64,000 nucleotides of DNA from JADMIH01 sp036399775 (GCA_036399775.1 DASWMJ010000018.1:62001-126000), one strand, 5' to 3'; positions 1 through 8,877 are shown, counted from the first letter of the stretch. The notes: generated by a model from the letters alone, not told the origin. Numbers and translations are program-made.

Positions 1-103
1 TGTGAGCTACAGCGCAGTTATTGAACCCCGTATCGCTTAGTTGCCAAGTTAGGCTGAAATGAAAATCTCGGAAATAGTTAGACTGTGATAAGGAGATTGA
101 TAC

Positions 104-2056
104 ATGGTGGCGACTTGTTTCCCGGATATATTGCCGGACGAGTGCATTTTGAGTGCTGTCGCACGGTATAAGCACCGGCTGATGTTTTTCAGCAGCAGCA
201 AGATTTTTGAGATTTGCACTTTTAAAGCAAAAGGCCATTTCCGACACGATCTTCCGACTTTTCTCGGATCTCTTGCACAGTCGCTCCCCAACCAAGACCT
301 TTACACAATCGATTATCTAATTGATAAGTGCACTCTCTTCCCATATTATCGTCCGTTTCTCCCGCAGGAGAGACAGGAGCGACTACGCCAAAGCATGCGT
401 GCAAATGATGCGAGCGCGATTTTAGATTCGGCCGGGATACGGCAAAGAAAGGTGCCGGTTGTTGGCTGGCTACGATACTGTCCCGAGTGCTTCATGAGCG
501 ATTGTCAACGATACGGTGAGCCGTATTGGCACCGCCTGCACCAAATACGGGGGGTTGAAGTGTGTCCCGAACACAGAGTTTTCCTACAGAACAGTACCGC
601 GCCATTACGGCTCGCAACCACAAAGACACGGTTACTTGCCGCCGAAGAGTTGTGTCACGAATGGCCAAGGATAGGGCAAAGAATTGATGACTCTGACATG
701 GATCATCAAGTGCTACTCAGGCTTGCTCAAGATGCGCAGTGGCTACTAGCTCAGACGGAACTCAAAGACGGGCCTGAAGCCATAGTAGCGCGATTTAGGA
801 TGCTCTTCATTGACCGAGGAATGGCAACAAAGTTACACCACAAAATTCAAAACCAAAAGATTCTTGCAGACCTATCGCATTATTACTCTCCAGCACTGCT
901 TAGATTACTGAATTGCGAGCTGCCCGAGAAAGCCCAACAAAATTGGCTGAGTGTGGTGCTGCGTGGCTCATGGCACGCGAGTGACCCAATACGTTTTCTG
1001 TTGCTTATACAATACCTTGAGCACTCAGCGGAAAGCTTCTTTAGACTACCTGATAAGTACCATCCTAAACCGTTTGGAGACGGCCCATGGCCGTGCCTCA
1101 ACCCCGTTTGTTCCAACCACCAGGAGTCTGTGATACACAGCGTCACTCTCTCGAAAGGAAATAATCCGCCAAGATTACGGGGAGACTTCGCATGTCATTG
1201 TGGATTTGTGTACAGATACTCAAGAGATGTGAGCCAAGAATAAACAGGCAACCAAATAAGCCGTGTGCGCAATTACGGCGAGATATGGGACGCCGCCTTC
1301 ATAGACATGTGGACTAACGGTGCGATTACACAGAGTGAAATTGCACGACACCTGGGGGTCGAGGCGAGCAGAGCCATTTTGGTACAAGCAAAAAGACTCG
1401 GAGTTGCCGTGCCAAGATTTCCCACTGATACCCAGCATACTAATAGTCCAGTGCCGCCTAGTAGATTTGACAGTAAACCGCGCGGACATACACCCGACGT
1501 TTTTGGACTTAAGAGAAAGCAGTATAGGCAAAGATGGCTTGCGCTCCTGAGGGCTAATCCCGGCATAAAACGGAGTGCCGCGAGGTTTAAAGCGCCAGCC
1601 GTGTATGAATGGCTATATAAGAAGGATACAAAGTGGCTAAAGGCTAACCTCCCACCAAAGGCTCCCCGCGCTCTGGTCAGATGTACTATCGATTACGCGA
1701 TGCGAGATTCACAGGAGGCTGCATTGGTGGCGGAGACCGCCGCAAACATACGTAGTCAACCAGGACAACCATTGCAAATTACTGTTCGGTCTATTTGCAG
1801 GCAAATCGGCAGCGTGAGGCTTTTAGATGCGAAATACCTGCGCAAGCTACCTGTAACTCGGCAGACGCTCGCAGACGTAATCGAAACTACTGAAGCGTTC
1901 GCAGTACGGCGTATCCTGTGGCATGCAAACGAGAATAGTAAAGCTGCGCGATTTCCTTCAAGTCGACAATTTCAGCGCGAAGCCGGGGTTACGGCCTGCA
2001 AGCACCTTCCATCAGTCAAGCAAGCCTTGGATGCAATTTTCGGGAATCGGATATGA
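104..2056 (+). pseudogene. tnsD: TnsD/TniQ-type target-site selector split by one stop codon
   Basis: Two open stretches (104-1243, 379 codons; 1265-2056) lie in the same frame, separated only by a TAA at 1241-1243. Between the TAA and the GTG at 1265 the frame is open. The first part is the TniQ domain: N-terminal PDE motif (about residue 10), a zinc-type RYCPECF motif near residue 125, YWHRLHQ and VCPEH soon after, and a C-terminal CxCG near residue 365. The second part is a typical TnsD C-terminus (GEIWD near its start, YEWLYKKD, WLKANLP, ETTEAFAVRRILW). TnsD proteins are normally one chain that binds the attachment site and recruits TnsC. An AAGGAG sits 7 nt before the ATG at 104. Either a recent nonsense mutation, readthrough, or re-initiation at GTG 1265 making two subunits; I favour mutation. 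Confidence 0.8.
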
Positions 2057-2089
2057 GTTATGCAGGAATGTGAGCCTCCTTGCAAACTA

Positions 2090-2228
2090 ACAGTACGCAA
2101 CTTTATTCCAAAAGAGCGTATAATAGTGGGCGCAAGTGGGGCTAGTACGCTACTTTTCACGACGTAAAATATCTTCTATGCACACGCCACACTTAGGGGC
2201 CTAGTACGCAACTTTATTACCACGAACA
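2090..2228 (-). repeat. Transposon end with three TnsB-type binding sites
   Basis: Three motif copies on the minus strand at 2107-2092, 2157-2144 and 2219-2203, all sharing the core GCGTACT and two sharing AATAAAGTTGCGTACT. Start-to-start spacing is 52 and 59 bp. The outermost copy is 9 bp inside the predicted terminal 5'-TGT (complement of 2228-2226). Spaced rather than overlapping sites match the left-end layout of Tn7. Confidence 0.65.
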
Positions 2229-2479
2229 AGAGGTTGTCAAGAAGTAATTAAGTACCGGAATCAAAACGGGAGCACGTGAGATGGGCTTTGCTATTGCGCG
2301 CATGGCTGAACAGCAGATGGCGCTCGATAACTGCTGGCCCAAGTATATTCTCTGCCGATGAGTTGAGATCTACCACTCCTGAGCAACTACCACACCTGCT
2401 ACACCTGCTATACTGACCTGTGAACAGCGGTGCAAATCATGCGCCAATAGCGCGCTATTGGCGTACAAGCGGAGATGCC
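2229..2479. other. Flank between transposon end and DUF1684 gene
   Basis: No supported gene. A 26-codon open frame (2281-2361, ATG after GGGAG) is unrecognised and may be the tail of a gene displaced by the insertion. A short direct repeat CACCTGCTA occurs twice near 2392-2411. The palindrome at 2442-2463 is listed separately. Confidence 0.4.
2442..2463. promoter_or_regulatory. 22-bp perfect palindrome, candidate operator
   Basis: Each half is CGCCAATAGCG with no spacer. It lies 16 bp before the preferred start codon of the DUF1684 gene (2480), where a repressor or an RNA hairpin would act. It is not followed by a T-run, so it is not a simple terminator. Confidence 0.5.
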
Positions 2480-3286
2480 ATGGATAGCGATAGCGATCCC
2501 TATAACGTGAACCAAGAGAGGCCCACCTGGCTCGACCTGTACGATTGGCGGCGGCGCATCGCTAGCATTTACCGGCAGCGCGAACTTGAGCTGCAGGCTG
2601 GTATCAATGAAGTTACTGTCTGGCAACGGTTCCGAGCCAGGAAAGATGCCCTCTTAGCGCACCACCCACAATCTCCCTTGAGCCCGGACGCAAGACGCCA
2701 CTTCACTGGGCTAAACTATTTCCCTTACAACCCCGATCTGCGGCTCGAAGCGGTGTTGGAGCCGGTGCTGGAGCCCGAAGGCGCTGAAGACACCCAGGAT
2801 AGTAAGGACAGCGAAGATACCGAGCACATCGGCGCTACGGCACCTCTCCACGCCGGCAGCTCGCATGCGCTACCACTGCGGCGTGCAGCTCAGCTCATCA
2901 TCACCCTCGAGGGTATCTCCCTCCGCCTGATTGTGTACTGGATCGACGTGTACGGTGGCGGCCTTTTTCTACCGTTTCGCGATGCGACCTGTCCCGAGGA
3001 GAGCTACGGTGGGGGCCGATACCTATGTGACACCGTTAAAGGGAGCGATTTACTCTGGTTACACGACGAAACGGGGCCACCGACGGAAACGGAAGACCCG
3101 GCAGAGAACTATAAAGGCATAGGCCCCAGGCTTGGGTTTGGGCTTGGCCGTCGCGTGGCCTTGGACTTCAACTACGCCTACAACCCCTCATGCACTTACG
3201 ATCCCCGTTGGGTTTGCCCATTAGCGCCCAAAGAGAATTGGCTACCTGTGTCGATACGCGCTGGGGAGCGCAACTTCCGCATGTAA
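2480..3286 (+). CDS. DUF1684 domain protein
   Basis: 268 residues from the ATG at 2480. An upstream GTG (2420) is in frame, but the ATG has GGAG 5 nt upstream and the longer form would run through the 22-bp palindrome. The C-terminal half carries the DUF1684 signature in order: FLPFRDATCPEESYGGGRYL, then DFNYAYNPSCTYDPRWVCPL, then a final APKENWLPVSIRAGE segment. Conserved Asp, Tyr, Asn and two Cys positions of the family are present. A central acidic stretch (about residues 90-115, rich in Glu and Asp) is probably a disordered linker. No signal peptide or membrane segment. The function of DUF1684 is unknown; the gene stands alone between the transposon and a minus-strand gene. Confidence 0.85.
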   Translation: MDSDSDPYNVNQERPTWLDLYDWRRRIASIYRQRELELQAGINEVTVWQRFRARKDALLAHHPQSPLSPDARRHFTGLNYFPYNPDLRLEAVLEPVLEPEGAEDTQDSKDSEDTEHIGATAPLHAGSSHALPLRRAAQLIITLEGISLRLIVYWIDVYGGGLFLPFRDATCPEESYGGGRYLCDTVKGSDLLWLHDETGPPTETEDPAENYKGIGPRLGFGLGRRVALDFNYAYNPSCTYDPRWVCPLAPKENWLPVSIRAGERNFRM

Positions 3287-3445
3287 CCACTCGTGGAGCC
3301 GACAGCGCCCTTTGCATAGCGGCAACGAAGGGAGGCTTTCCACATGACCCCAGGCATCATCTCCGATTGCCCCTTGTTGGCTTCGCCAATTCATTCCCGA
3401 ACCCGATCTCCGATAGTCGCAGCACCGTTCTGCCGAGGGGGGAGG

Positions 3446-3745
3446 TCACTGTGTGGGGAGAAGCGCATTCTCGTCCGACTGTGTGAGCCACAGGACAAAG
3501 GCAGCTTTGGGTGCGGGCACCCACGTCAACTTCTGCGACTGCCCCTGAAAAGGGGTGCGCTTGAGCCAGCCGTTTGGTTCGGCGGGTACCCTGTACAGCT
3601 CGCCTTCGTCGCCCTCGATTATCCATTCGAGGTGCAGAGGAGTACCGTCGGCCAGCCTGAGTGGGGCGTCTTCGGTGCAATACACTCTTCGCGTGATGCC
3701 CGGTACGAGACCTGCATTGGCTGTCAAAGGTAATTGCTTTACCAT
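3446..3745 (-). CDS. Hypothetical protein, 99 aa
   Basis: Unrecognised small protein lying downstream of gdh on the same strand, 118 bp after its stop. A GAAAGGA lies about 14 nt before the ATG. The composition (PLRLADGTPLHLEWIIEGDE, then YRVPAEPNGWLKRTPF) looks like real protein with beta strands. Overlapping frames on both strands (3344-3733 plus, 3357-3680 minus) look less protein-like. No signal peptide, no membrane segment. Moderately likely to be real. Confidence 0.45.
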   Translation of the reverse strand: MVKQLPLTANAGLVPGITRRVYCTEDAPLRLADGTPLHLEWIIEGDEGELYRVPAEPNGWLKRTPFQGQSQKLTWVPAPKAAFVLWLTQSDENALLPTQ

Positions 3746-3863
3746 GCCGCTTGTCTATCCTTTCTCTGTACTGTAGCGGTACTGTGGCGACAGGTACAGA
3801 TAGCGCCAGTTCTTAAGCGTCCTGAGTGAGCCGATATATCTCCCTCAGGTTATGTCTCCTGGA

Positions 3864-5261
3864 TTAGCCGGCAAAGCCCCGCTGAACCAGCACGTCCGCG
3901 ACGCGCTGGATGCCCAGCATATAAGCACCCGTACGCAGGTCAACATGGTGCCTGGCGCTGTAGTTCCACACGTCATCGAAACTGCGCACCATTACCTCTT
4001 CCAGGCGCTGGCGGACGGTGTCGAGGTCCCAGTAGTAGTTGTTCAGGTTCTGCACCCACTCGAAGTAAGATACGATCACTCCCCCGGCGTTCGCCAGGAT
4101 GTCGGGCACTACAATCACCCCTCTGTCTACCAGAGCGCGGTCGGCCTCCGGCGTGGTCGGGCCGTTCGCACCTTCTACGATGGCCTTCGCCCTCACCTGG
4201 TGGACGTTGGCGGCGGTTATCTGGTCCTCCATGGCGGCGGGAACCAGCACGTCCACGTCAAGGTAGAGCAGATCTTCGTTGGTGATAGGCTCGGCGTTCC
4301 CCTCATACCCTTCGAGTAGATGGCCCGGAGAATCCGCGACATGCTTGATGAGACCTTCCACGTCTAGCCCGGCGGGGTTATAGAAGCCACCGGAGATGTC
4401 GCTCACCGCCACCACCTTGCAGTCCATCTCGGACAAGATTCGAGCGGTGTGAGCGCCTACCTTGCCGAAGCCCTGGATGGCTATCGTGGTGTTCTCCGTT
4501 CGCTTCCATGCTTTCTTGAGCATGCCGGCCGTAGCTATGGCCACACCCCGTCCGGTGGCCTCCGCCCGCCCCTGCGAGCCTCCCATTGATACCGGCTTGC
4601 CGGTGACGATCCCGAATACGTTGTGACCTGCCATGCTGCTGGCGGCCTCCACCATCCAGGCCATCGTTTGCTCGTTGGTATTGACGTCAGGGGCCGGAAT
4701 ATCCTTGTGCGGGCCTATGATCGGCATGATTGCTCGCGTGTAACCCATCGTGAGCTGCCGCAGCTCGCTCCTGGACATGGTGGTGGGGTCGCAGATCACG
4801 CCCCCTTTGGCTCCGCCGTAGGGTATGTCCACAACCGCGCACTTCCAGGTCATCAAGGCAGCGAGGCCCGCCACTTCTTCCAGGGTGACGTGAGGGTGGT
4901 AGCGCAGGCCTCCTTTCGCGGGGCCGCGAACCGTAGAGTGCTGTACCCGGTTGCCGGCGAATACCTCCACCCGGCCGTCGTCCCGTACCACCGGCACGGA
5001 CACAAGTAGCTCGCGTTCCGGCCGTCGTAGAACTTCGCGGACGGCAGGATCGAGGTGGAGGCGCTCAGCAGCGCGCTCAAAGTAAACGGTTGCACTGTTC
5101 AGCAGCCCAGGCTCATTCTGGATAATCTGCTTTGGCTTAGGCGGTGCGTCGGCAAGGGTTACGGCGCTGCTGGTATGCCCATTGTGCCCGTTCTCACCTG
5201 CCACCTGTGTTAGATCGTGGCGGGTCGTGTTCGTAGATACGGGCGAACTATTAGTTGTCAT
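3864..5261 (-). CDS. gdhA: Glu/Leu/Phe/Val dehydrogenase (glutamate dehydrogenase)
   Basis: 465 residues. Catalyses reversible oxidative deamination of glutamate to 2-oxoglutarate. Visible: substrate-binding PAKGGLRYHP, the catalytic lysine region MTWKCAVVDIPYGGAKGG, the catalytic Asp in PAPDVNTNEQ, the Rossmann motif GFGKVGAHTARIL and a C-terminal NAGGVIVSYFEW. The start at 5261 is chosen over longer ATG choices because AAGGAGG lies 12 nt upstream and the family begins shortly after. Residues 1-50 are a polar, Thr/Asn/His-rich extension not usual in the family. It follows the TraR/DksA-like gene (29 bp between them) and probably shares its promoter at 5804-5860. Coenzyme preference cannot be read with confidence. 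Confidence 0.92.
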   Translation of the reverse strand: MTTNSSPVSTNTTRHDLTQVAGENGHNGHTSSAVTLADAPPKPKQIIQNEPGLLNSATVYFERAAERLHLDPAVREVLRRPERELLVSVPVVRDDGRVEVFAGNRVQHSTVRGPAKGGLRYHPHVTLEEVAGLAALMTWKCAVVDIPYGGAKGGVICDPTTMSRSELRQLTMGYTRAIMPIIGPHKDIPAPDVNTNEQTMAWMVEAASSMAGHNVFGIVTGKPVSMGGSQGRAEATGRGVAIATAGMLKKAWKRTENTTIAIQGFGKVGAHTARILSEMDCKVVAVSDISGGFYNPAGLDVEGLIKHVADSPGHLLEGYEGNAEPITNEDLLYLDVDVLVPAAMEDQITAANVHQVRAKAIVEGANGPTTPEADRALVDRGVIVVPDILANAGGVIVSYFEWVQNLNNYYWDLDTVRQRLEEVMVRSFDDVWNYSARHHVDLRTGAYMLGIQRVADVLVQRGFAG

Positions 5262-5290
5262 GAGTTGTGTTACCTCCTTGTAACATGGGG

Positions 5291-5686
5291 TTATTTGTAT
5301 GAGCGCGCCAGCATGCCTCGATCCTGGCGATTCTGGCAGCTCAGGCACAGCGTGGAATAGGGCCGGACCACCAGACGCTCAGTCTCGATAGTCGCAAGGC
5401 AATTGGCACAGACGCCGTACTTGCCTTGCTCAATCCGGGCGAGAGCCTCATTGATCTGTTCGATCTGACCCCGAATGTTGTCTCGGAGCGCACGGGCCAG
5501 CGAGGGGTCGCTATCATCCTGACTCTCTAACTGAAGCCCGAGCCGGCTTCGGAGCGTGACCAGCACCTCTTTCACGTGGGACACCTTTGGTGCGCCTACC
5601 GGACCTTGCTGGGTAGTGCCGGTGCCTGTCGTTATCTCTTTTTCGGTATCGATGTCGCTGACCCGACGCCTTATTTGAAGGGCCAT
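5291..5686 (-). CDS. TraR/DksA-family C4 zinc-finger protein
   Basis: 131 residues. A helical hairpin (about 35-88) precedes a C4 zinc finger with Cys 93, 96, 114 and 117 (CANC then CLSC), the arrangement of DksA/TraR proteins, which enter the RNA polymerase secondary channel. The N-terminal 30 residues are a Thr/Gly-rich tail. GGAGATACAGAA precedes the ATG. Probably co-transcribed with gdhA. Upstream lies a promoter block almost identical to one in front of the 14561 gene, beside which sit 11-bp-phased repeats. Whether it behaves like DksA (with acidic tip residues) or like an uncharacterised TraR relative is not decidable here. Confidence 0.85.
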   Translation of the reverse strand: MALQIRRRVSDIDTEKEITTGTGTTQQGPVGAPKVSHVKEVLVTLRSRLGLQLESQDDSDPSLARALRDNIRGQIEQINEALARIEQGKYGVCANCLATIETERLVVRPYSTLCLSCQNRQDRGMLARSYK

Positions 5687-5803
5687 TTCTGTATCTCCTC
5701 TCTAAGCTGTGCTTCTTGCACGCCGTAGATGTACGCATGGCTCCTGGCGCGCAACGCGTTTGGAGCCTTATGTGGCGCAATCCCGTGCAATCCTGTTACT
5801 CTT

Positions 5804-5860
5804 ATTTTAGGCGAGGAGATTTAGGGAAGTGCTAGGGAAGTGCTAAGATTGTATTAAGAT
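5804..5860 (-). promoter_or_regulatory. Regulated promoter of traR-gdhA: 11-bp direct repeats plus -10
   Basis: Read on the minus strand, 5860 to 5821 consists of four roughly 11-bp units (TCTTAATACAA, TCTTAGCACTT, CCCTAGCACTT, CCCTAAATCTC), followed after a short spacer by TAAAAT (5809-5804) as a -10. No good -35 hexamer is present, as expected for an activator-dependent promoter of the OmpR/PhoB class. The block recurs at 14628-14684. Confidence 0.6.
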
Positions 5861-6022
5861 CATAGTGAGGCATGGCACAATGACCCACTCTTGCGGGGGT
5901 GCAAATTACCGTGCCTGAGAGGGCTGGTTGCGGTGAATCTACTGTTTTGCCTCTGTGCGGTAATGGGGTAAAGATACAGCTAATGCCAGGCAAACGCGAC
6001 AGCAGAGGCCGCTAAGGGGATC
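5861..6022. other. Intergenic region downstream of the histidine kinase gene
   Basis: Lies between the 3' end of the kinase gene (6023) and the traR promoter. I see no gene, no tRNA and no clear terminator. A CTGAGA near 5918 recalls a riboswitch motif, but the rest of that fold is absent. Confidence 0.4.
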
Positions 6023-7156
6023 TCACACAATCGGGGGATGAGGTGCAATCAATAGGGTGAAGTAGAAAGTGCTGCCCTTTCCAAGACCCTGGCTCTCCGC
6101 CCAGATCCTGCCTCCCATGGCTTCCACCAGCGCTTTAGCCACCGGTAAGCCTATACCTGAGCCGCCCGTACCCCGGCTGCCAGACCTGTCCACTCGAAAG
6201 AAGCGTTCGAACAGGTGCGGAATATGTTCGGCTGCGATACCCACGCCCGTGTCGGTTACTCGAAACGTAACTTCGCCTGCACCTGCCGGTTCCGCGTCGC
6301 CCGAAAGGCGGTTGACGGACAGCGTTACTTTACCTGGGACAGGAGTGTACCGGAGGGCATTCGTCAGCAGGTTCACCAGCACCTGGATGGTATGGTCGGG
6401 GTCGGCCAGGACCCTGGGCAGGTCTTTGGGTATTTCGTCGGCGAGTTCCAACCCCTTTTCGTCGAAGTGCAACCGCAACCGGTCAAGCGCGGCCCGCGCC
6501 ATGGCGCCAGGGTCAACCGCCTGGAGGCCGGGAGGTTCCTGCCGGGCTTCAGCCCTCGAAAGGGTCTGGAGTTCGTCAACCAGGCGATGCGCGCGGCTTG
6601 ACACGTCGTAGAGCATAGCCCAGGTCTTATCGGAAGGCTTTACGTGCCCGTCGAGCAACCCCTCAAAGTATCCTTCGAGAATGGCTATCGGGGTGCGAAG
6701 CTCGTGCGTTATCTCATCGAATGCCTCGGTGCGCCGCCGCTCTGCCGCTTCCAGCGAACGGGATAGATCGCCGAGGGCAGCGGCTAAATCGTCCAGGTCA
6801 TCTGTGTTGGAGGTGGCGGGTGCTTCGTTCTGCATCGCATTCAGACCGGGCGTACTCCCTCCTTCTCCGTACTCTCCTTTTGCAAGGCGCCGGGCCTGGG
6901 CTGAGGTGCGCCTCAAAGGTACGCTAAGCTGTTGGTAAAGTCGGGGAGCGATCACCATGGCAGCCGCCGCCCCGGCGAACCCTGCTACCGCCGCGAGTGC
7001 GAGGGCCGTAGCTATCTGCACACCAGCCGAGCCCGGTGGTGTGAATATCGCGGATGCCAGCAGGAGGACCGCCAGCGTCGCGACGGCAGATGAGGCGGCA
7101 ACTAGCAGATGCGTGGCTATGACCTTTTCTCTCAATCCAAAGCGTGGCCTCTTCAT
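6023..7156 (-). CDS. Sensor histidine kinase
   Basis: 377 residues. Two membrane segments (about 12-37 and 45-70) with almost no periplasmic loop, so it probably senses a membrane or cytoplasmic cue. A HAMP-like linker (about 72-95) follows, then a dimerisation domain with the phospho-acceptor in ITHELRTP (His about 151), and a catalytic domain with N box (VNLLTNALRY), G1 (VTDTGVGI), F box (LFERFFR) and G2 (GGSGIGLPVAKA). The linker around residues 97-120 is Ser/Asn/Pro-rich. It starts 3 nt after the stop of the response regulator and is clearly its partner. The pair lies next to the 11-bp-repeat promoter at 5804-5860. Confidence 0.93.
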   Translation of the reverse strand: MKRPRFGLREKVIATHLLVAASSAVATLAVLLLASAIFTPPGSAGVQIATALALAAVAGFAGAAAAMVIAPRLYQQLSVPLRRTSAQARRLAKGEYGEGGSTPGLNAMQNEAPATSNTDDLDDLAAALGDLSRSLEAAERRRTEAFDEITHELRTPIAILEGYFEGLLDGHVKPSDKTWAMLYDVSSRAHRLVDELQTLSRAEARQEPPGLQAVDPGAMARAALDRLRLHFDEKGLELADEIPKDLPRVLADPDHTIQVLVNLLTNALRYTPVPGKVTLSVNRLSGDAEPAGAGEVTFRVTDTGVGIAAEHIPHLFERFFRVDRSGSRGTGGSGIGLPVAKALVEAMGGRIWAESQGLGKGSTFYFTLLIAPHPPIV

Positions 7157-7159
7157 ATC

Positions 7160-7960
7160 TCAAGTTTCACCCTGCTCGTCTGTCTCATTGCGCGGCGGTG
7201 ATACAGATGAAGGCTGTGGCGATGAGGAGTTGCGGCGCGAGCCGAACCGGAAGCCTACCCCGCGCACCGTCTCTATATACTGTGGCTTGGCGGGGTCGTC
7301 CTCCAGTTTCTTGCGCAGTCCCGCCATATGTACGTCAACGAGACGCTCCTCATAGAATTCGTCGCCCCATATCCGGTTCAGCAGTTGATTGCGGGTGAAG
7401 ACCAGTCCAGGGTGCGCCGACAATGTGACCAGTAACTCGAACTCGCGAGGCGTGAGGTGTATAAGCTCACCCCGCTTGCGTACTTCGTGCCGGGCGGCAT
7501 CTATAATCAGGTCGCCGAAGACCACCGCAGGCGGTATATCGGACGACATCCTGCCCGTAGCGGGTGAGCCTGCCATCTCGGTGCGGCGTATCATCGCTTT
7601 CACCCTGGCCACCAGCTCGCGTGGGCTGAAGGGCTTGGTGAGGTAGTCGTCTGCGCCGACCGACAGCCCGATCAGCTTGTCCACCTCCTGCGATTTGGAG
7701 GTGAGCATGAGCACGTAAGCGTTGGAGAAGTGCCGCAACCTCCGGCACACCTCGATCCCATCCAGGCCGCCGGGCATCATGATGTCCAGCACCACAACAT
7801 CCGGCTGCTTACGCGCAGCTACCTCCAAAGCTGATGGGCCGTCGTATGCCTCGAATACGGCATACCCTTCGGCTTCCAGGTAGCTGCGCACCAGGTCCAC
7901 CAGGCTAGGCTCGTCATCCACGACCAGTATTCTTGGGGCACCGGCTCGCTCGCTCAACAT
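7160..7960 (-). CDS. OmpR-family response regulator
   Basis: 266 residues. The receiver domain has the acidic pair in VVDDEP (about 15-16), phospho-acceptor Asp 59 in VVVLDIMMPGG, the conserved Thr in LMLTSK and Lys in LTKPFSP. The C-terminal winged helix is typical (HLTPREFELLVTL, RLVDVHMAGLRKKLE, IETVRGVGFRF). The tail is Ser/Pro-rich. GGAG lies 4 nt before the ATG. OmpR-type regulators bind direct repeats with 11-bp phasing; the repeats at 5821-5860 and 14646-14684 are therefore good candidate targets (inference from family and position). Confidence 0.94.
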   Translation of the reverse strand: MLSERAGAPRILVVDDEPSLVDLVRSYLEAEGYAVFEAYDGPSALEVAARKQPDVVVLDIMMPGGLDGIEVCRRLRHFSNAYVLMLTSKSQEVDKLIGLSVGADDYLTKPFSPRELVARVKAMIRRTEMAGSPATGRMSSDIPPAVVFGDLIIDAARHEVRKRGELIHLTPREFELLVTLSAHPGLVFTRNQLLNRIWGDEFYEERLVDVHMAGLRKKLEDDPAKPQYIETVRGVGFRFGSRRNSSSPQPSSVSPPRNETDEQGET

Positions 7961-8134
7961 AGTCTCCGGGCAATCATAAAAGGGCGACTTCTAGCCTCAA
8001 ATTCGGGTAACTCACCCGTTTACATTATATATTGAGAGCAGGCAAACCATGCAGGCGACCGCCATATCTCCCTCTGTTTCAGGTATTGTTGATCAGGTTC
8101 CTGACGCCCCACCACCAGGCAGTTACGCCCGAAG

Positions 8135-8683
8135 CTATAGCAACGGTTCGTCCAGCCCGCACAGCGGGCATCGCGCTTCGATAAATCGTAGCGTACCTAG
8201 AATGCCTGCCGCCGAGGGAAGCGGAGGGCCGTCGCCGGCCCGGCTGGCAAGATATAGCTTGCCAAAACGACCGGCCACGTATACTGCATCACATACAGAC
8301 CTGCCATCCTGCGCCACCGCTCCATAATCTTGATGCACCTGTCCATCTTCGTCGGCCAGCACAGGGAAAGGAAGGCCGTCACGCTCCTTGATTTGTGCGG
8401 CCTCGACGGGCGTTCCTCGCACCACCACGAGCACTTCAGCGCTTTCACGGGCAATTTCCGTGTAGTGTCTGGCGAGGTCCACCAGCAGCCTGCACGAGGT
8501 CCTGGGACTGCACTCGCCCACGAAGAGAAGCACCAGGCTCCCGAGACCACGATAATCAGACGTCTGAATCATCCGCTCCTCTGCCGAGGGTAAGCTGAAA
8601 TCAGCGATGAAATTCTCGGCTACGGGCCAGGCTCGTCTGACCTTCGCAGTTTCCAGGGTATCTACAGTATTAGGAGCATACAT
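8135..8683 (-). CDS. Redoxin/peroxiredoxin-like protein
   Basis: 182 residues with a thioredoxin-fold AhpC/TSA-like core: LGSLVLLFVGECSPRTSC, then a helix, VLVVVRGTP and PFPVLADEDGQVHQDYG. The usual peroxiredoxin PxxxTxxC active site is replaced by two cysteines, Cys 58 and Cys 64 (C-x5-C), and a second pair CPLC sits at the C-terminus (about 172-175). This suggests a thiol-disulfide role rather than a standard peroxidase, but that is inference. Weak AAAGGA 8 nt before the ATG. It stands alone between the response regulator and transaldolase. Confidence 0.7.
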   Translation of the reverse strand: MYAPNTVDTLETAKVRRAWPVAENFIADFSLPSAEERMIQTSDYRGLGSLVLLFVGECSPRTSCRLLVDLARHYTEIARESAEVLVVVRGTPVEAAQIKERDGLPFPVLADEDGQVHQDYGAVAQDGRSVCDAVYVAGRFGKLYLASRAGDGPPLPSAAGILGTLRFIEARCPLCGLDEPLL

Positions 8684-8752
8684 CGTCTAGTCCTTTGCTT
8701 CTCAGGCCTGTACTTGGGTAAGCGTTCAGAATAAGGATAAAGGAATGTTTCC

Positions 8753-8842
8753 GTAGGGGCGACCCGGTGGGTCGCCCTGTCTGAGTAGCAGGCAAGTATA
8801 GTACGCTAACCCCACCAGGGCGAGCATGCGGGTCGCCCCTAC
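8753..8842. repeat. Dispersed inverted-repeat element, copy 1
   Basis: The left arm (8753-8777, GTAGGGGCGACCCGGTGGG onward) pairs imperfectly with the right arm (8818-8842). A second copy is at 50267-50358, sharing both arms and the interior CGTA/GTACGC-CAACCCC. The outer flank here (AAGCGTTCAGA near 8720 and TCTGAACACTT near 8850) is also inverted. It lies downstream of the transaldolase gene in a spacer of 194 bp. Looks like a REP/MITE-type element. Confidence 0.75.
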
Positions 8843-8877
8843 CATAAATCTGAACACTTGCGTACTTGGACCCGCTT

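Larger units (their letters stand above)
1..2228 (+). mobile_element. Tn7-like transposon, partial (tnsD-proximal end)
   Basis: Seen: a TnsD/TniQ-type target selector (104-2056) followed by three spaced copies of a related motif. On the minus strand these read AATAAAGTTGCGTACT at 2107-2092, AAAAGTAGCGTACT at 2157-2144 and TAATAAAGTTGCGTACT at 2219-2203. The last lies just inside TGTTCGTG read inward from 2228. Known: Tn7-type elements end in 5'-TGT and carry several TnsB sites in each end; the Tn7 left end has three spaced sites and lies beyond tnsD/tnsE. Inferred: the element ends at 2228 and its tnsABC lie before base 1. Base composition is clearly lower in GC than after 2400. A 5-bp target duplication (expected near 2229-2233) cannot be checked because the other end is outside the window. 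Confidence 0.75.

Noticed and set aside
2..40. Open frame VSYSAVIEPRIA ending in TAG, possible C-terminus of an upstream tns gene
   Set aside because: Too short to recognise; all three frames close within 40 bases.
5885..5965. Possible TPP-type riboswitch (GGGGGTGC and CTGAGA present)
   Set aside because: The second half of the fold is missing and no thiamin gene follows on either strand.
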